DNA of 64,000 nucleotides, from the NCBI RefSeq assembly GCF_016756495.1, contig NZ_AP023243.1:4158501-4222500 (forward strand), written 5' to 3'. This document shows positions 16,401 to 24,233 of the stretch, in pieces. Both the position numbers and the translations under genes were made by a program. Below the pieces are notes generated by a model, which was not told where the DNA came from, made no database searches, and saw nothing but the letters and a program-made list of their open reading frames with translations. The stretch comes from Mesorhizobium sp. 113-3-3. GTDB lineage: Bacteria; Pseudomonadota; Alphaproteobacteria; Rhizobiales; Rhizobiaceae. Numbering within the stretch: the stretch's first letter is position 1; each line of letters opens with the position of its first letter.

Positions 16401-16435
16401 TTCCCCCTATCAGCGAAAAACCGCTTTCAGGGGAA
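16401..16435 (-). promoter_or_regulatory. Leader hairpin that pairs the ribosome binding site
   Basis: On the minus strand the leader reads TTCCCCT (16435-16429), an inner AGCG-GTTTTT-CGCT hairpin, then AGGGGGAA (16408-16401), which is the likely ribosome binding site seven bases before the ATG. The two arms pair over seven positions, so translation of the secreted-protein gene could be gated by melting of this structure. Confidence 0.45.
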
Positions 16436-16514
16436 GGCTAGGCCGGAACAAGCCGGCCGTAAATCCGGCGACGGTTCGCGAAGAAGACTTTTTCTGGGGT
16501 GTGATCCGAAATAC

Positions 16515-17009
16515 TCACTGTCCCCTGAGACTGCCGGCAATGGCGCCGACCAGCGGGTCATATTTCGCCTTCAGGGCCGGCGGGTATTCGATCCAGACCG
16601 TGCGGATGACGCCGTCCCTGCCGAACAGGCGCCGCTCGTAAAAGATCTTGCCATCCTTCACTCCCGACAGCACCGCCCAGTCCTTGCCGACCTTGCTGTA
16701 GGTGACCGTGTAGCCCGGTTCCTTGCTTGCCTTTTCGTCGGCGACAAAGCCTTTCGGCGTGTCGTCGTCGACGTTGAGGATGCCGGAGCAGATCAGGCTG
16801 GCGCCATCGGCACTCAGCCAAACCTGGCCGTCGCCATTTTCGGGCTCGGGCTGACGATCGGTGAAGATCTCATCGGGAAATGTGCAGACGGTGCCGAAGC
16901 GCGCGTTCACATAGGTGAAGGGCTTGGCGATTGCCGTTGTTGTAACGATGGTCGCCAAGGACATCGCTGCGGCCAGCGACGGTGAGCCGATCCGACAAAC
17001 ACGCAGCAT
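16515..17009 (-). CDS. Secreted protein of unknown function
   Basis: About 164 residues from the ATG at 17007-17009, with a signal peptide ending near TTAIA (about residue 28). The mature protein has Cys in FGTVCTFPDEIF and SLICSGILN, probably a disulfide pair, and a repeated pattern of short strands. A rhizobial conserved-hypothetical by general look; no function can be given. It sits between two other minus-strand genes, 56 bases after moaA's end, and lacks a clear promoter. Confidence 0.72.
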   Translation of the reverse strand: MLRVCRIGSPSLAAAMSLATIVTTTAIAKPFTYVNARFGTVCTFPDEIFTDRQPEPENGDGQVWLSADGASLICSGILNVDDDTPKGFVADEKASKEPGYTVTYSKVGKDWAVLSGVKDGKIFYERRLFGRDGVIRTVWIEYPPALKAKYDPLVGAIAGSLRGQ

Positions 17010-17065
17010 GATGCCCCCTCGGCCCAAGTAACCAAAGACAGTCTTGCACCAAATCGGAGAAAAAA

Positions 17066-18061
17066 TCAGCCGCCGGTGACGCTCATATGCCGGGACACCG
17101 CGGGACGGCTGGTGCGCCGGTCGATGATGAAATCATGGCCCTTCGGCTTGCGGCCGATGGCCTCGTCGATCGCGTCGGCGACAAGCTCGTTGCCTTCGGA
17201 TGCACGCAACGGCGCGCGCAGGTCGGCGGCATCTTCCTGGCCGAGGCACATATAGAGCGTGCCGGTGCAGGTCAGCCTGACGCGGTTGCAGCTTTCGCAG
17301 AAATTATGCGTCATCGGCGTGATGAATCCGAGCTTTCCGCCGGTTTCTGCGACCTGGACATAGCGGGCAGGGCCGCCGGTCTTGAAGGGAATGTCGGTCA
17401 GCGTGAACTGGCGCTCCAGCGAAGCGCGCAGCAGCGACAGCGGCAGGTACTGGTCGGTGCGATCGGCGTCTATCTCGCCCATCGGCATGGTTTCGATGAC
17501 GGTGAGATCCATGCCACGACCATGCGCCCAGCGCATCATGTCGGGCAGTTCGACGTCGTTGAAATCCTTCAGCGCCACCGCGTTGAGCTTGACCTTCAGC
17601 CCGGCCGCCTGAGCGGCATCGATGCCTTGCATGACCTTGTCGAGATGGCCCCAGCGGGTGATCTGGTGGAACTTGTCGGCGTCAAGCGTGTCGAGCGAGA
17701 CGTTGATGCGCCTGACGCCGCAATCGGCGAGTTCGGCGGCGAAGCGCGACAGCTGCGAGCCGTTGGTGGTCAGCGTCAGTTCTTCCAGCGCACCGCTGTC
17801 GAGGTGGCGCGAAAGCTGGCGCACCAGATGCATGATGTTCTTGCGCACCAGCGGCTCGCCGCCGGTGAGGCGCAGCCTCTTGACGCCCTTTTCGATGAAG
17901 ACGGTGCAGAGCCGGTCCAGCTCTTCCAGCGACAGCAGGTCCTTCTTCGGCAGGAAGGCCATGTCCTCGGCCATGCAATAGGTGCAGCGGAAATCGCAGC
18001 GGTCGGTGACCGACACTCTGAGATAGCTGATCGTGCGACCGAAGGGGTCGATCATGTTCAT
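17066..18061 (-). CDS. moaA: GTP 3',8-cyclase MoaA (molybdenum cofactor biosynthesis)
   Basis: A 331-residue radical-SAM enzyme that, with MoaC, converts GTP to cyclic pyranopterin monophosphate. The N-terminal 4Fe-4S motif is [14 protein letters not shown] (residues 19-32), followed by [14 protein letters not shown]. The C-terminal cluster is [18 protein letters not shown] (three of its Cys bind the second 4Fe-4S cluster), and the chain ends in Gly-Gly (VTGG), which is required in the family. It lies close to mobAB but on a separate transcript, two kilobases away. Confidence 0.97.
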   Translation of the reverse strand: MNMIDPFGRTISYLRVSVTDRCDFRCTYCMAEDMAFLPKKDLLSLEELDRLCTVFIEKGVKRLRLTGGEPLVRKNIMHLVRQLSRHLDSGALEELTLTTNGSQLSRFAAELADCGVRRINVSLDTLDADKFHQITRWGHLDKVMQGIDAAQAAGLKVKLNAVALKDFNDVELPDMMRWAHGRGMDLTVIETMPMGEIDADRTDQYLPLSLLRASLERQFTLTDIPFKTGGPARYVQVAETGGKLGFITPMTHNFCESCNRVRLTCTGTLYMCLGQEDAADLRAPLRASEGNELVADAIDEAIGRKPKGHDFIIDRRTSRPAVSRHMSVTGG

Positions 18062-18256
18062 GTTCGAGCGTTTCCGTGGCCGTTAGCGGGCGCCGTTATA
18101 TACAGCTATGTGATACGATCCAGCCCGCCATTCAAGATACCGCTTCTCGATCTTTGGTAACATCCCGGAGCCGACACGGCGTGTCGGTCGTCTATCAGGA
18201 CTTTTCCCCTCTCGCGAAGCGGCGTAGGGAAGGGCAATCGATATGGGATCAACAGC

Positions 18257-18610
18257 ATGACCGCGCCAAAAGAACTCAGGGTCTCCAAGGACCGCAAACT
18301 GCTGTCGGTCACCTTTCCCAACCACCAGCCATTCGAACTGCCGGCGGAGCTGTTGCGCGTCGCCTCGCCATCGGCCGAGGTGCAGGGTCACTCGCCCGAC
18401 CAGCGTGTGACGGTTCCCGGCAAGCGCAATGTGGCCATCCTCAAGATCGAGCCGGTCGGCAACTATGCTGTGCGCATCACCTTTGACGATTTCCACGACA
18501 CCGGCATTTTCACCTGGAACTATTTGCATACGCTCGGCCATGAGAGGGATGAGCGTTGGAATGCCTATCTGGCCGAGCTTGCGGAAAAAGGCTTGAGCCG
18601 CGATCGCTAG
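18257..18610 (+). CDS. DUF971 domain protein (gamma-butyrobetaine hydroxylase-like N-terminal domain)
   Basis: A 117-residue soluble protein. It consists of a single DUF971 domain: an N-terminal LRVSKDRKLLSVTFPNHQ strand pair, LPAELLRVASPSAEVQGH, and the Trp/His region GIFTWNYLHTLGHERDERW near the end, which resembles the zinc-binding N-terminal domain of gamma-butyrobetaine dioxygenase. In bacteria stand-alone DUF971 proteins are linked to iron-sulfur or metal handling, but the role is not established. The stop codon lies inside the stem of the following terminator. Confidence 0.82.
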   Translation: MTAPKELRVSKDRKLLSVTFPNHQPFELPAELLRVASPSAEVQGHSPDQRVTVPGKRNVAILKIEPVGNYAVRITFDDFHDTGIFTWNYLHTLGHERDERWNAYLAELAEKGLSRDR

Positions 18611-18657
18611 ATCAGGATGACGTTTGGTTGGATCGTCACCCTGATCTAGCTTTTTTG
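18606..18657 (+). terminator. Rho-independent terminator after the DUF971 gene
   Basis: GCTAGATCAGG (18606-18616) pairs with CCTGATCTAGC (18640-18650); the stem extends inward through TGACG/CGTCA with one bulge, and is followed by six T (18651-18656). The arm overlaps the stop codon of the DUF971 gene. Confidence 0.85.
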
Positions 18658-18660
18658 TTG

Positions 18661-18711
18661 GAGCATGATCTTTTCCGAAAACCGGTTCCCACTTTTCGGG
18701 ATCTTGCTCTG
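18661..18711. repeat. Short rhizobial palindromic repeat
   Basis: The segment beginning GAGCATGATCTTTTCCGAAA and ending TTTCGGGATCTTGCTC is an imperfect palindrome (outer GAGCATGATC/GATCTTGCTC with one mismatch; inner CCGAAAA/TTTTCGG). I recognise this unit from many rhizobial intergenic regions, from memory rather than a search. It directly follows the terminator. Confidence 0.7.
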
Positions 18712-18779
18712 ATCCCGCCGCTGTCGTCAAAACGTCATCGATGTGGGGTAGCGCCGGCAAAGGTTCGGAGACAAAGAAG

Positions 18780-19391
18780 ATGCCGCTCATCACCACGGTC
18801 GAACAGCTCGAGGCGCTCTACGGCGTTCCTGGCGAAGCCTCACTGGTCAAGGAACTCGACCACGTCATTCCTGAATATGCCGCCTTCATTGAGGCCTCGC
18901 CCTTTGTCGCGCTTGCCACCAGCGGCCCGGAGGGGCTGGACTGTTCGCCGCGCGGCGATCTCGCCGGCTTCGTGCGCATCGTTGGTCCCAAGACATTGAT
19001 GATGCCGGACCGGCGCGGCAACAATCGCGCCGATTCGCTGCGCAACATCATCCGGGATCCGCGCATCGGGCTGCTGTTCCTGGTTCCGGGCTCCGGCACG
19101 ACGCTGCGCATCAATGGCCGGGCACATATCACCACGGATTCCGCGCTTTGCGCGTCCTTCATGGTCGACGGCAAGGCGGCGCGGTCGGTGACCGTCATCG
19201 ACGTCGATTCGGTCTATTTCCAGTGCGCCCGCGCCATCGTCCGGTCGGAGCTCTGGAACCCGGCCAGGCATGTCGATCCGAAGTCGCTGCCGACGCCCGG
19301 AAAAATCCTCGAAATCACCAGCCGCAAGAACATCGACGGAGAAACCTACGACAAGGAATGGCCCGAGCGGGCGAAGAAAACAATGTGGTAG
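18780..19391 (+). CDS. FMN-dependent pyridoxamine 5'-phosphate oxidase-like (PPOX) flavoprotein
   Basis: A 203-residue protein from the ATG at 18780, with GGAG eleven bases upstream; the in-frame ATG at 18741 gives a non-conserved extension. Features of the split-barrel PPOX/MSMEG_1061 group are FVALATSGPEGLDCSPRGD near 40-58, LMMPDRRGNNRADSLRNIIRDPRIGLLF (FMN-binding and dimer helix) and LRINGRAHITTD. The members bind FMN or F420; here the short form and context point to FMN but cofactor choice is not proven. The next gene on the other strand is convergent. Confidence 0.85.
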   Translation: MPLITTVEQLEALYGVPGEASLVKELDHVIPEYAAFIEASPFVALATSGPEGLDCSPRGDLAGFVRIVGPKTLMMPDRRGNNRADSLRNIIRDPRIGLLFLVPGSGTTLRINGRAHITTDSALCASFMVDGKAARSVTVIDVDSVYFQCARAIVRSELWNPARHVDPKSLPTPGKILEITSRKNIDGETYDKEWPERAKKTMW

Positions 19392-19424
19392 CCGGTTCGC
19401 CCTCCTGCGAATTGTGTCGCGGGG

Positions 19425-20591
19425 CTATTGTCCCAACGTGACGAACAGGACCGACCCCAATTTGTCGCCCATCTGCGCGATGATCATGGTGTCGTTGGAA
19501 GCCCAGGTGAAAGGCTGCTGGCCGCAACAGACTGTTGGGAAAAATCCTCCGCCGATGAGCAGCCGGGCCGGCTTGCCAGGCGCCTCGGCGAGAAACAGAC
19601 CTCCGGGCATATCGGCGTTGGCTCTGTCATATGTGATATAGGCCAGCGCTGATCCGGTCGGCGACCATGCCACCCCGACGACGTTCTGGACAAGATCGAC
19701 CGGCACGATCTCGCCGCTCGCCAGATCTATTACCCTGGCGTCGATGCCACTGGCAGTTCGCCCGAGCAACAACAGGAACTTCCCGTCGGCCGAAAAAGCC
19801 AGGCTCGCCGGCTGGCCCGCGTCGCTCATTGCCGCGACGCGCTTCGGCGTCGCTTCGCCGAGCTTCAACAGATATATGCCGGCCCTGTCGGCGTTGTCCT
19901 TGTCCGCGAGGCTGTAAGCCACTTGCTTGCCATCCGCCGAGACTGTCATCGCCCAGACCCGAAAACTGCTTTTGGAGGCGATTTCGAATGCGACGCGAGG
20001 ATCGCCGCCACCGGCTTCGATCGTCATCAGGCTCGTCGAACCGCCTTGCTTGATGCCTCCGTCCGGAACGGCGTAGCGCACGAAAGCGATAGTGTCGCCG
20101 TCGATCCAATGGGCGAGAATGTCCAGGTTCGCCGGTCCTTTGCCGTCCAGAAAACTGCCGGCGAAGCCATCCTCGGTCAGGTTCCTGACGGTAAATGTCG
20201 CAGGATCGAACAGCCGGATGTCCGTATCGCGAAAGAACTCCAGCCCGTAAGTGTATGTCGGCATCAGCAGGTGGCTGCCCGCGGGGGACCAGAACATGTC
20301 AGCCGCTTCACCTGGGCTATTGTCGGGCGTGGATTGCATGCAGGCGACTTTTGCCCAGGATCCCATCTGGGACGGAGCCAGCAGACAGAACTCGCTGCCG
20401 TTGAGATGAAGCACCCGACTGCCATCCGGCGAAAGCAGCGCCGCCTTCTGACCGGCACTGGTCCACATGTCCTCGATGACCTTGGTGTCGAGGACGCGAA
20501 ACTTCGCATAATCCTGTGCGGCAGCGCGGCCGCATAGAGCCGCAACGATGCCGAGTACAAGCATGGGCAAATTGCGCAGGGTCGGGGTCAT
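19425..20591 (-). CDS. Secreted beta-propeller (TolB/WD40-like) protein
   Basis: A 388-residue protein with a signal peptide cleaved near GRAAA-Q (about residue 25). The mature part shows six or seven repeats of the blade type ('LSPDGSRVLHLNGS', 'MTVSADGKQVAYSLAD', 'SLAFSADGKFLLLLG', 'VAWSPTGSALAYITYD'), as in TolB/PD40 propellers. Two Cys near VCCGQQ are close to the end. It probably forms a periplasmic scaffold; the partner is unknown. It faces the PPOX gene convergently and is not linked to a Tol operon. Confidence 0.8.
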   Translation of the reverse strand: MTPTLRNLPMLVLGIVAALCGRAAAQDYAKFRVLDTKVIEDMWTSAGQKAALLSPDGSRVLHLNGSEFCLLAPSQMGSWAKVACMQSTPDNSPGEAADMFWSPAGSHLLMPTYTYGLEFFRDTDIRLFDPATFTVRNLTEDGFAGSFLDGKGPANLDILAHWIDGDTIAFVRYAVPDGGIKQGGSTSLMTIEAGGGDPRVAFEIASKSSFRVWAMTVSADGKQVAYSLADKDNADRAGIYLLKLGEATPKRVAAMSDAGQPASLAFSADGKFLLLLGRTASGIDARVIDLASGEIVPVDLVQNVVGVAWSPTGSALAYITYDRANADMPGGLFLAEAPGKPARLLIGGGFFPTVCCGQQPFTWASNDTMIIAQMGDKLGSVLFVTLGQ

Positions 20592-20681
20592 TTCGATCGT
20601 CCCTCAGGCGAAACGCAAGAATCCCGCATAGTTCTGAGTTTTTCAACAGCCTTCGCGAGGGGATAGCGATGATCCTGCCGT

Positions 20682-21134
20682 TCACGCTTCCTTCAGCACC
20701 TCATAGATCTTGCGCATCTGATCGCCGATCATGTCGCATTGTTCCGGCGTCGACTGGCTCATCGCCTTCTCGATCAGCGCCATATGCACTTTCAGCGCCT
20801 GCATCAGCAGCGCCTCGCCGGCTTCGGTCAGGGCGAGCCGCAGGATGCGCTTGTCCTTCTCGTCGCCTTCGCGGCGCAGCAGGCCGCGCGTCTCCAACTG
20901 CGGCAACAGCATCGTGATGTTGGAGCGGCCGACGAGCAGCTTGCGGGCAAGGTCGTGCTGCGACATGCCGGGATGGCGGTAGAGGTTCATCAGCACGTCG
21001 AGCTGCGCTGGCTTCAGGTCAAGCGGCGCGAGTTTCACCGCCAGCGTGCGCTCCAGCACATGGCAGGCGCGCGCCACCGCGACCCAGTTGCGAAAACGCG
21101 GGTTGTCCCAGGGTAGCTCTTGTTTATTGTTCAT
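20682..21134 (-). CDS. MarR family transcriptional regulator
   Basis: A 150-residue dimeric winged-helix regulator. Hallmarks are AQLDVLMNLYRHPGMSQHDLARKLLVGRSNITMLLPQLETRGLLRREGDEKDKRILRLALTEAGEALL in residues 45-108 (recognition helix near 75-85, wing with R-x-x-D-K-R). It is divergent from an alpha/beta hydrolase gene and the shared 47-base gap contains two identical-type palindromes, one overlapping its own start codon. It most likely represses both itself and the hydrolase gene, released by a small ligand. Its ribosome binding site is weak, which fits autoregulation. Confidence 0.93.
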   Translation of the reverse strand: MNNKQELPWDNPRFRNWVAVARACHVLERTLAVKLAPLDLKPAQLDVLMNLYRHPGMSQHDLARKLLVGRSNITMLLPQLETRGLLRREGDEKDKRILRLALTEAGEALLMQALKVHMALIEKAMSQSTPEQCDMIGDQMRKIYEVLKEA

Positions 21135-21142
21135 CTTTGAAC
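21129..21142. promoter_or_regulatory. MarR operator 1 (overlaps marR start codon)
   Basis: Perfect palindrome GTTCA-tctt-TGAAC. The 14-bp site covers the marR start codon (ATG at 21132-21134 on the minus strand) and is one of two copies exactly 20 bp apart. Confidence 0.7.
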
Positions 21143-21148
21143 TATTAT

Positions 21149-21162
21149 GTTCATGCTTGAAC
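21149..21162. promoter_or_regulatory. MarR operator 2 (upstream of the hydrolase gene)
   Basis: Perfect palindrome GTTCA-tgct-TGAAC, same half-sites as operator 1 and two helical turns away. It lies between the two divergent start codons, 19 bases before the hydrolase ATG, a natural place for repression of both genes. Confidence 0.7.
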
Positions 21163-21181
21163 GTATGGATGGATTCTCACT

Positions 21182-22093
21182 ATGGCATCAATCGGGCTGA
21201 AGGTCATCCGGAGCGTATTTGGTGCGGCCGAGCATATTGCGCCACGCATCACCGGGCGCGCGGCTTTCGAACTGTTCTGCCGCACGCCGAGCGCCAAGGC
21301 GCTGACCGACGGCGAGCGCCGCGCCATAGGCCGGGCCGCGGAGTTCATGACCGAGGCGCGCCATCACCGGCTGAAGACCAGGACCGGCTGCGTGATGGTG
21401 CACGAGTTCCGGCCGGAACCGGGCAGGGCCGCACTTGGCACCGTGCTGGTCGTCCATGGCTGGCGATCGCGCACCGAATATATGCGCGCCTTGATCGAGG
21501 GCTACCGCGCGGCCGGCTACAGGGTCGTCTCCCTGGACCTGCCGGGACACGGCCATTCGCAGGGCCGGCACCTGAACATGGTCAATGCGGTCGACGCGGT
21601 GCGCGTCGCCGGCGAATGGTTCGGCCCGTTTGTCGCGGCGGTGGGTCATTCCTTCGGCGGCGCCGTTGCCGCCAATGCCATTGCCGGTTCGGTCAAGGAC
21701 ATTCCGCCACTGGCGGCCGGACGTCTTGTGCTGATTGCAGCCCCAAGCTCCTTGCCGACGATCTTCGCCGATTTCAGCCGCATGCTCAATGTCGGGCCGC
21801 GTTCACAGGTCGCGATGGCGGATCGTGTCCAGCATTTGTCCGGACGGCCGCTGCATGAATTCACAGGCGACCGCCAGCTCGCCCAGGCGCCGGTGCCGAC
21901 GCTGGTCATCCACGCGCCTGACGATCGCGAGGTATCGGCCGAGCACGCAAAGCGCTATGCCGGCGCCGGCGGCCATGTGCGGTTGCACTGGGCCGACGGG
22001 CTCGGCCACCGCCGCATCCTCGCCGACAAGGGCGTGGTCGCGAGCGCAGTCGCCTTCGTCGCGGAGCACCGCGAACCGTCCTTCCTGCATTGA
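21182..22093 (+). CDS. Alpha/beta hydrolase (serine esterase/lipase family)
   Basis: A 303-residue soluble hydrolase. The oxyanion-hole segment is VLVVHGWRSRTEYM (HGW), the nucleophile elbow is VGHSFGGAVAA with catalytic Ser near residue 158, and the conserved LVIHAPDDREV contributes the acid; the catalytic His is near GLGHRRIL. Substrate unknown. Divergent from marR with paired operators, so expression is presumably induced by the compound sensed by MarR, perhaps a xenobiotic ester or acyl compound. No transporter gene is adjacent. Confidence 0.88.
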   Translation: MASIGLKVIRSVFGAAEHIAPRITGRAAFELFCRTPSAKALTDGERRAIGRAAEFMTEARHHRLKTRTGCVMVHEFRPEPGRAALGTVLVVHGWRSRTEYMRALIEGYRAAGYRVVSLDLPGHGHSQGRHLNMVNAVDAVRVAGEWFGPFVAAVGHSFGGAVAANAIAGSVKDIPPLAAGRLVLIAAPSSLPTIFADFSRMLNVGPRSQVAMADRVQHLSGRPLHEFTGDRQLAQAPVPTLVIHAPDDREVSAEHAKRYAGAGGHVRLHWADGLGHRRILADKGVVASAVAFVAEHREPSFLH

Positions 22094-22100
22094 GCTGCGG

Positions 22101-22502
22101 TCAGGCTATTTTCTTCTTCTCGCCGGGCTCGACCGGCAGTCCGGCCGCCTTCCAGGCGGTGTAGCCGCCAAGGATGTGCTTGACCGGCGACAGGCCCATA
22201 TCCTGCGCCGTCTTGGTGGCGAGCGCCGAGCGCCAGCCGCCGGCGCAGAAGAACACAAAACTCTTGCCCGAGGCGAAGAACGGCTTGTGGTAGGGGCTTT
22301 CCGGATCGATCCAGAATTCCAGCATGCCGCGTGTGACATGTTTGGCGCCGGGAATCCTGCCGTCGCGCTCGACCTCGCGCGGGTCGCGCAGGTCGACGAA
22401 GATGGTGTCTTCGTCCTCGAGCAATCCTGCGGCTTCTTCAGGCGAAACCACTTCGATCTCGGCGTTGGCTTCATCCAGCAGTTCGCGATAACCCTTTTTC
22501 AC
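22101..22502 (-). CDS. Rhodanese-like sulfurtransferase domain protein
   Basis: About 133 residues. The start is the GTG at 22500-22502, which follows a perfect GGGAGGA site; the longer in-frame ATG at 22637 runs through the coding sequence of tetR. The rhodanese fold shows IFVDLRDPREVERDGRIPGAKHVTRG (CH2A), and the active-site loop FFCAGGWRSALAT, with the persulfide Cys, then GLSPVKHILGGYTAWKAAGLP. It handles thiosulfate or protein persulfide; the donor is unknown. Followed at the left by the convergent alpha/beta hydrolase end. Confidence 0.9.
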   Translation of the reverse strand: MKKGYRELLDEANAEIEVVSPEEAAGLLEDEDTIFVDLRDPREVERDGRIPGAKHVTRGMLEFWIDPESPYHKPFFASGKSFVFFCAGGWRSALATKTAQDMGLSPVKHILGGYTAWKAAGLPVEPGEKKKIA

Positions 22503-22561
22503 CGACGTTCCTCCCGGCCTTGCTGGCAGGTCGGAATTTCGAGCACAACGGCCTGCGTTTG

Positions 22562-23176
22562 TCACGCTCTCTCGGGGCCTGCCAGCGTCTGCCAGGCAGC
22601 CATCGCGCCAGCGACGGTCGCCATAAGCGCGGAGCACGACGCGCCGTCGCGCGCCTGGATGGACATGCCGTGCTGCACCGTGGCGTAGAAGGTCGCCACG
22701 GCACCGCAGTCGAAGCCGGCCGGCAATTCACCCTCGGCCACGCCGCGCTCCAGGCGCTTGCGAAGGGCCGTGAGGTTTTCGGCGCGGCGGCGACGCAAAT
22801 CGCTGCAGATGGCACCGCTGCTTGAATCCTCATGCAATGCGCCCAGCGCAATCAGGCATCCCTGTGGGCGATCGGTCTGCGAATAGGCCCTGGCTGTCCG
22901 CCGCAGGAAGTTCTCGATCGCCTGGCATGCCGTCGATGCCTCATCCAGGGCGGCCCAGATCTCCGTTCCTTCGGCTTGCGTGTAATATTCGGTCGCTTCG
23001 AGAAACAGCGCCTCCTTGCTGCCGAAGGCGGCATAGAGGCTGGGCGAACTGATACCCATCGCCGTCGTCAGCTCGGCGATCGACGTACCCTCATAGCCCT
23101 TGGCCCAATACAGCTCCATCGCGCGCCGCAGGGCGGCGGTTCGATCGAAGGTGCGGGGACGGCCTCTTTCCGACAT
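22562..23176 (-). CDS. TetR/AcrR family transcriptional regulator
   Basis: A 204-residue regulator. The N-terminal HTH is GRPRTFDRTAALRRAMELYWAKGYEGTSIAELTTAMGISSPSLYAAFGSKEALFLEATEYY (residues 5-66), the standard TetR layout; the C-terminal ligand-binding domain has a C-x-I-A pair and several Cys. It is divergent from a short-chain dehydrogenase gene and the spacer holds palindromic operator half-sites, so it is likely to be a local repressor of the SDR gene and of itself. Confidence 0.93.
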   Translation of the reverse strand: MSERGRPRTFDRTAALRRAMELYWAKGYEGTSIAELTTAMGISSPSLYAAFGSKEALFLEATEYYTQAEGTEIWAALDEASTACQAIENFLRRTARAYSQTDRPQGCLIALGALHEDSSSGAICSDLRRRRAENLTALRKRLERGVAEGELPAGFDCGAVATFYATVQHGMSIQARDGASCSALMATVAGAMAAWQTLAGPERA

Positions 23177-23198
23177 GTTCTTCTTTTCTGTGTTGATC

Positions 23199-23265
23199 GA
23201 TACATAAATGAGTTGACGCGGTCCAGCAAGGCTGCCAGATATTTATGTATCAATCACTACATAAA
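23199..23265. promoter_or_regulatory. TetR operator region between tetR and the SDR gene
   Basis: TTTATGTA (23242-23249) and TACATAAA (23258-23265) make a perfect 8-bp inverted repeat with an 8-bp spacer just before the SDR start. A third half-site, GATACATAAAT (23199-23209), lies on the tetR side and matches in reverse the ATTTATGTATC at 23241-23251. This is a compact dual operator able to control both divergent promoters. Confidence 0.65.
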
Positions 23266-23276
23266 TGGAGAAACAG

Positions 23277-24023
23277 ATGTCTTCCAGCGATTTGAACGGC
23301 AAGGCGGTGCTCGTCACCGGCGGCAGCCGCGGCATTGGGGCGGCGATTGCGCGAAGGCTCGCGGCCGAGGGCGCAGATGTGGCGCTCACCTATGTGCATG
23401 GCGAGGAACAGGCCCGTTCGGTCGTCGCCGAGATAGAGGCCAAGGGCGGCCGCGCCATCGCCATCAAGGCGGACAACCGCGACGCCGAGGCGATAGACAG
23501 GGCCGTCGATGACGCCGTCGCGGCATTCGGACGGCTCGATATTCTGGTCAACAGTGCCGGCATCTGGCGTGCGGCGCCCATCGACACATTGTCGTTAGCC
23601 GACTTCGACGAGACCATGTCGGTCAATCTCAGAGCCCCTTTCATTGCCTCGAAGGCGGCAGCGGCGCATATGGGCGAGGGCGGCCGGATCATCTCGATCG
23701 GCAGCAATCTCGCCGAGCGCGTCACCGACACCAGCCTCGGCGCCTATTCGGCAAGCAAGGCGGCGCTGGTCGGCCTGACCAAGGCACTCGCACGCGACCT
23801 CGGTGCGCGCGGCATCACCGCCAATGTCGTCCATCCCGGCTCGACCGACACCGACATGAACCCGGCGGACGGACCGCATTCCGACCACCAGCGCCAGAAG
23901 ATGGCGACGCCGCGATTCGGCAAGGCCGAGGATATCGCCGGCATGGTTGCCTGGCTTGCCGGCCCGGAGGGGCGTTTCGTCACCGGCGCCGCGTTGACCA
24001 TCGATGGCGGCGCCAACGCCTGA
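23277..24023 (+). CDS. Short-chain dehydrogenase/reductase (FabG-like)
   Basis: A 248-residue NAD(P)(H)-dependent oxidoreductase from the ATG at 23277, with GGAG six bases upstream; another in-frame ATG at 23265 sits in the operator. Motifs: TGGSRGIG cofactor loop (about 14-21), NSAG (near 85), catalytic Ser in SIGSN, Tyr and Lys in YSASKAAL, and the terminal TGAALTIDGGANA. The classical SDR tetrad looks intact. Substrate is unknown; being controlled by the divergent TetR suggests an inducible detoxification or catabolic role. Confidence 0.93.
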   Translation: MSSSDLNGKAVLVTGGSRGIGAAIARRLAAEGADVALTYVHGEEQARSVVAEIEAKGGRAIAIKADNRDAEAIDRAVDDAVAAFGRLDILVNSAGIWRAAPIDTLSLADFDETMSVNLRAPFIASKAAAAHMGEGGRIISIGSNLAERVTDTSLGAYSASKAALVGLTKALARDLGARGITANVVHPGSTDTDMNPADGPHSDHQRQKMATPRFGKAEDIAGMVAWLAGPEGRFVTGAALTIDGGANA

Positions 24024-24130
24024 ATTCTGGGGCGTTCCTCAGGCTGGAGCGAAACACCCGCGCTCCAGCCGTCACGATCTTGTGAAACCGTTCTGCAACA
24101 GGCTTTCCAAAATTTATGAAAGCTTAACGA

Positions 24131-24150
24131 AATCGGTATGAATCGGTATA
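24131..24150. repeat. Two tandem 10-bp units upstream of the L,D-transpeptidase gene
   Basis: AATCGGTATG followed at once by AATCGGTATA. It sits about 85 bases before the ATG of the L,D-transpeptidase gene and could be a regulator binding site or a chance duplication. Confidence 0.35.
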
Positions 24151-24233
24151 GTCGCGCCTTACATCCGCCATGCGGTGAGCGAGACGGTCTAGCGTGCGGA
24201 ACGGGAACCGGTTGCGGCCGGAGCGGGTGATCC

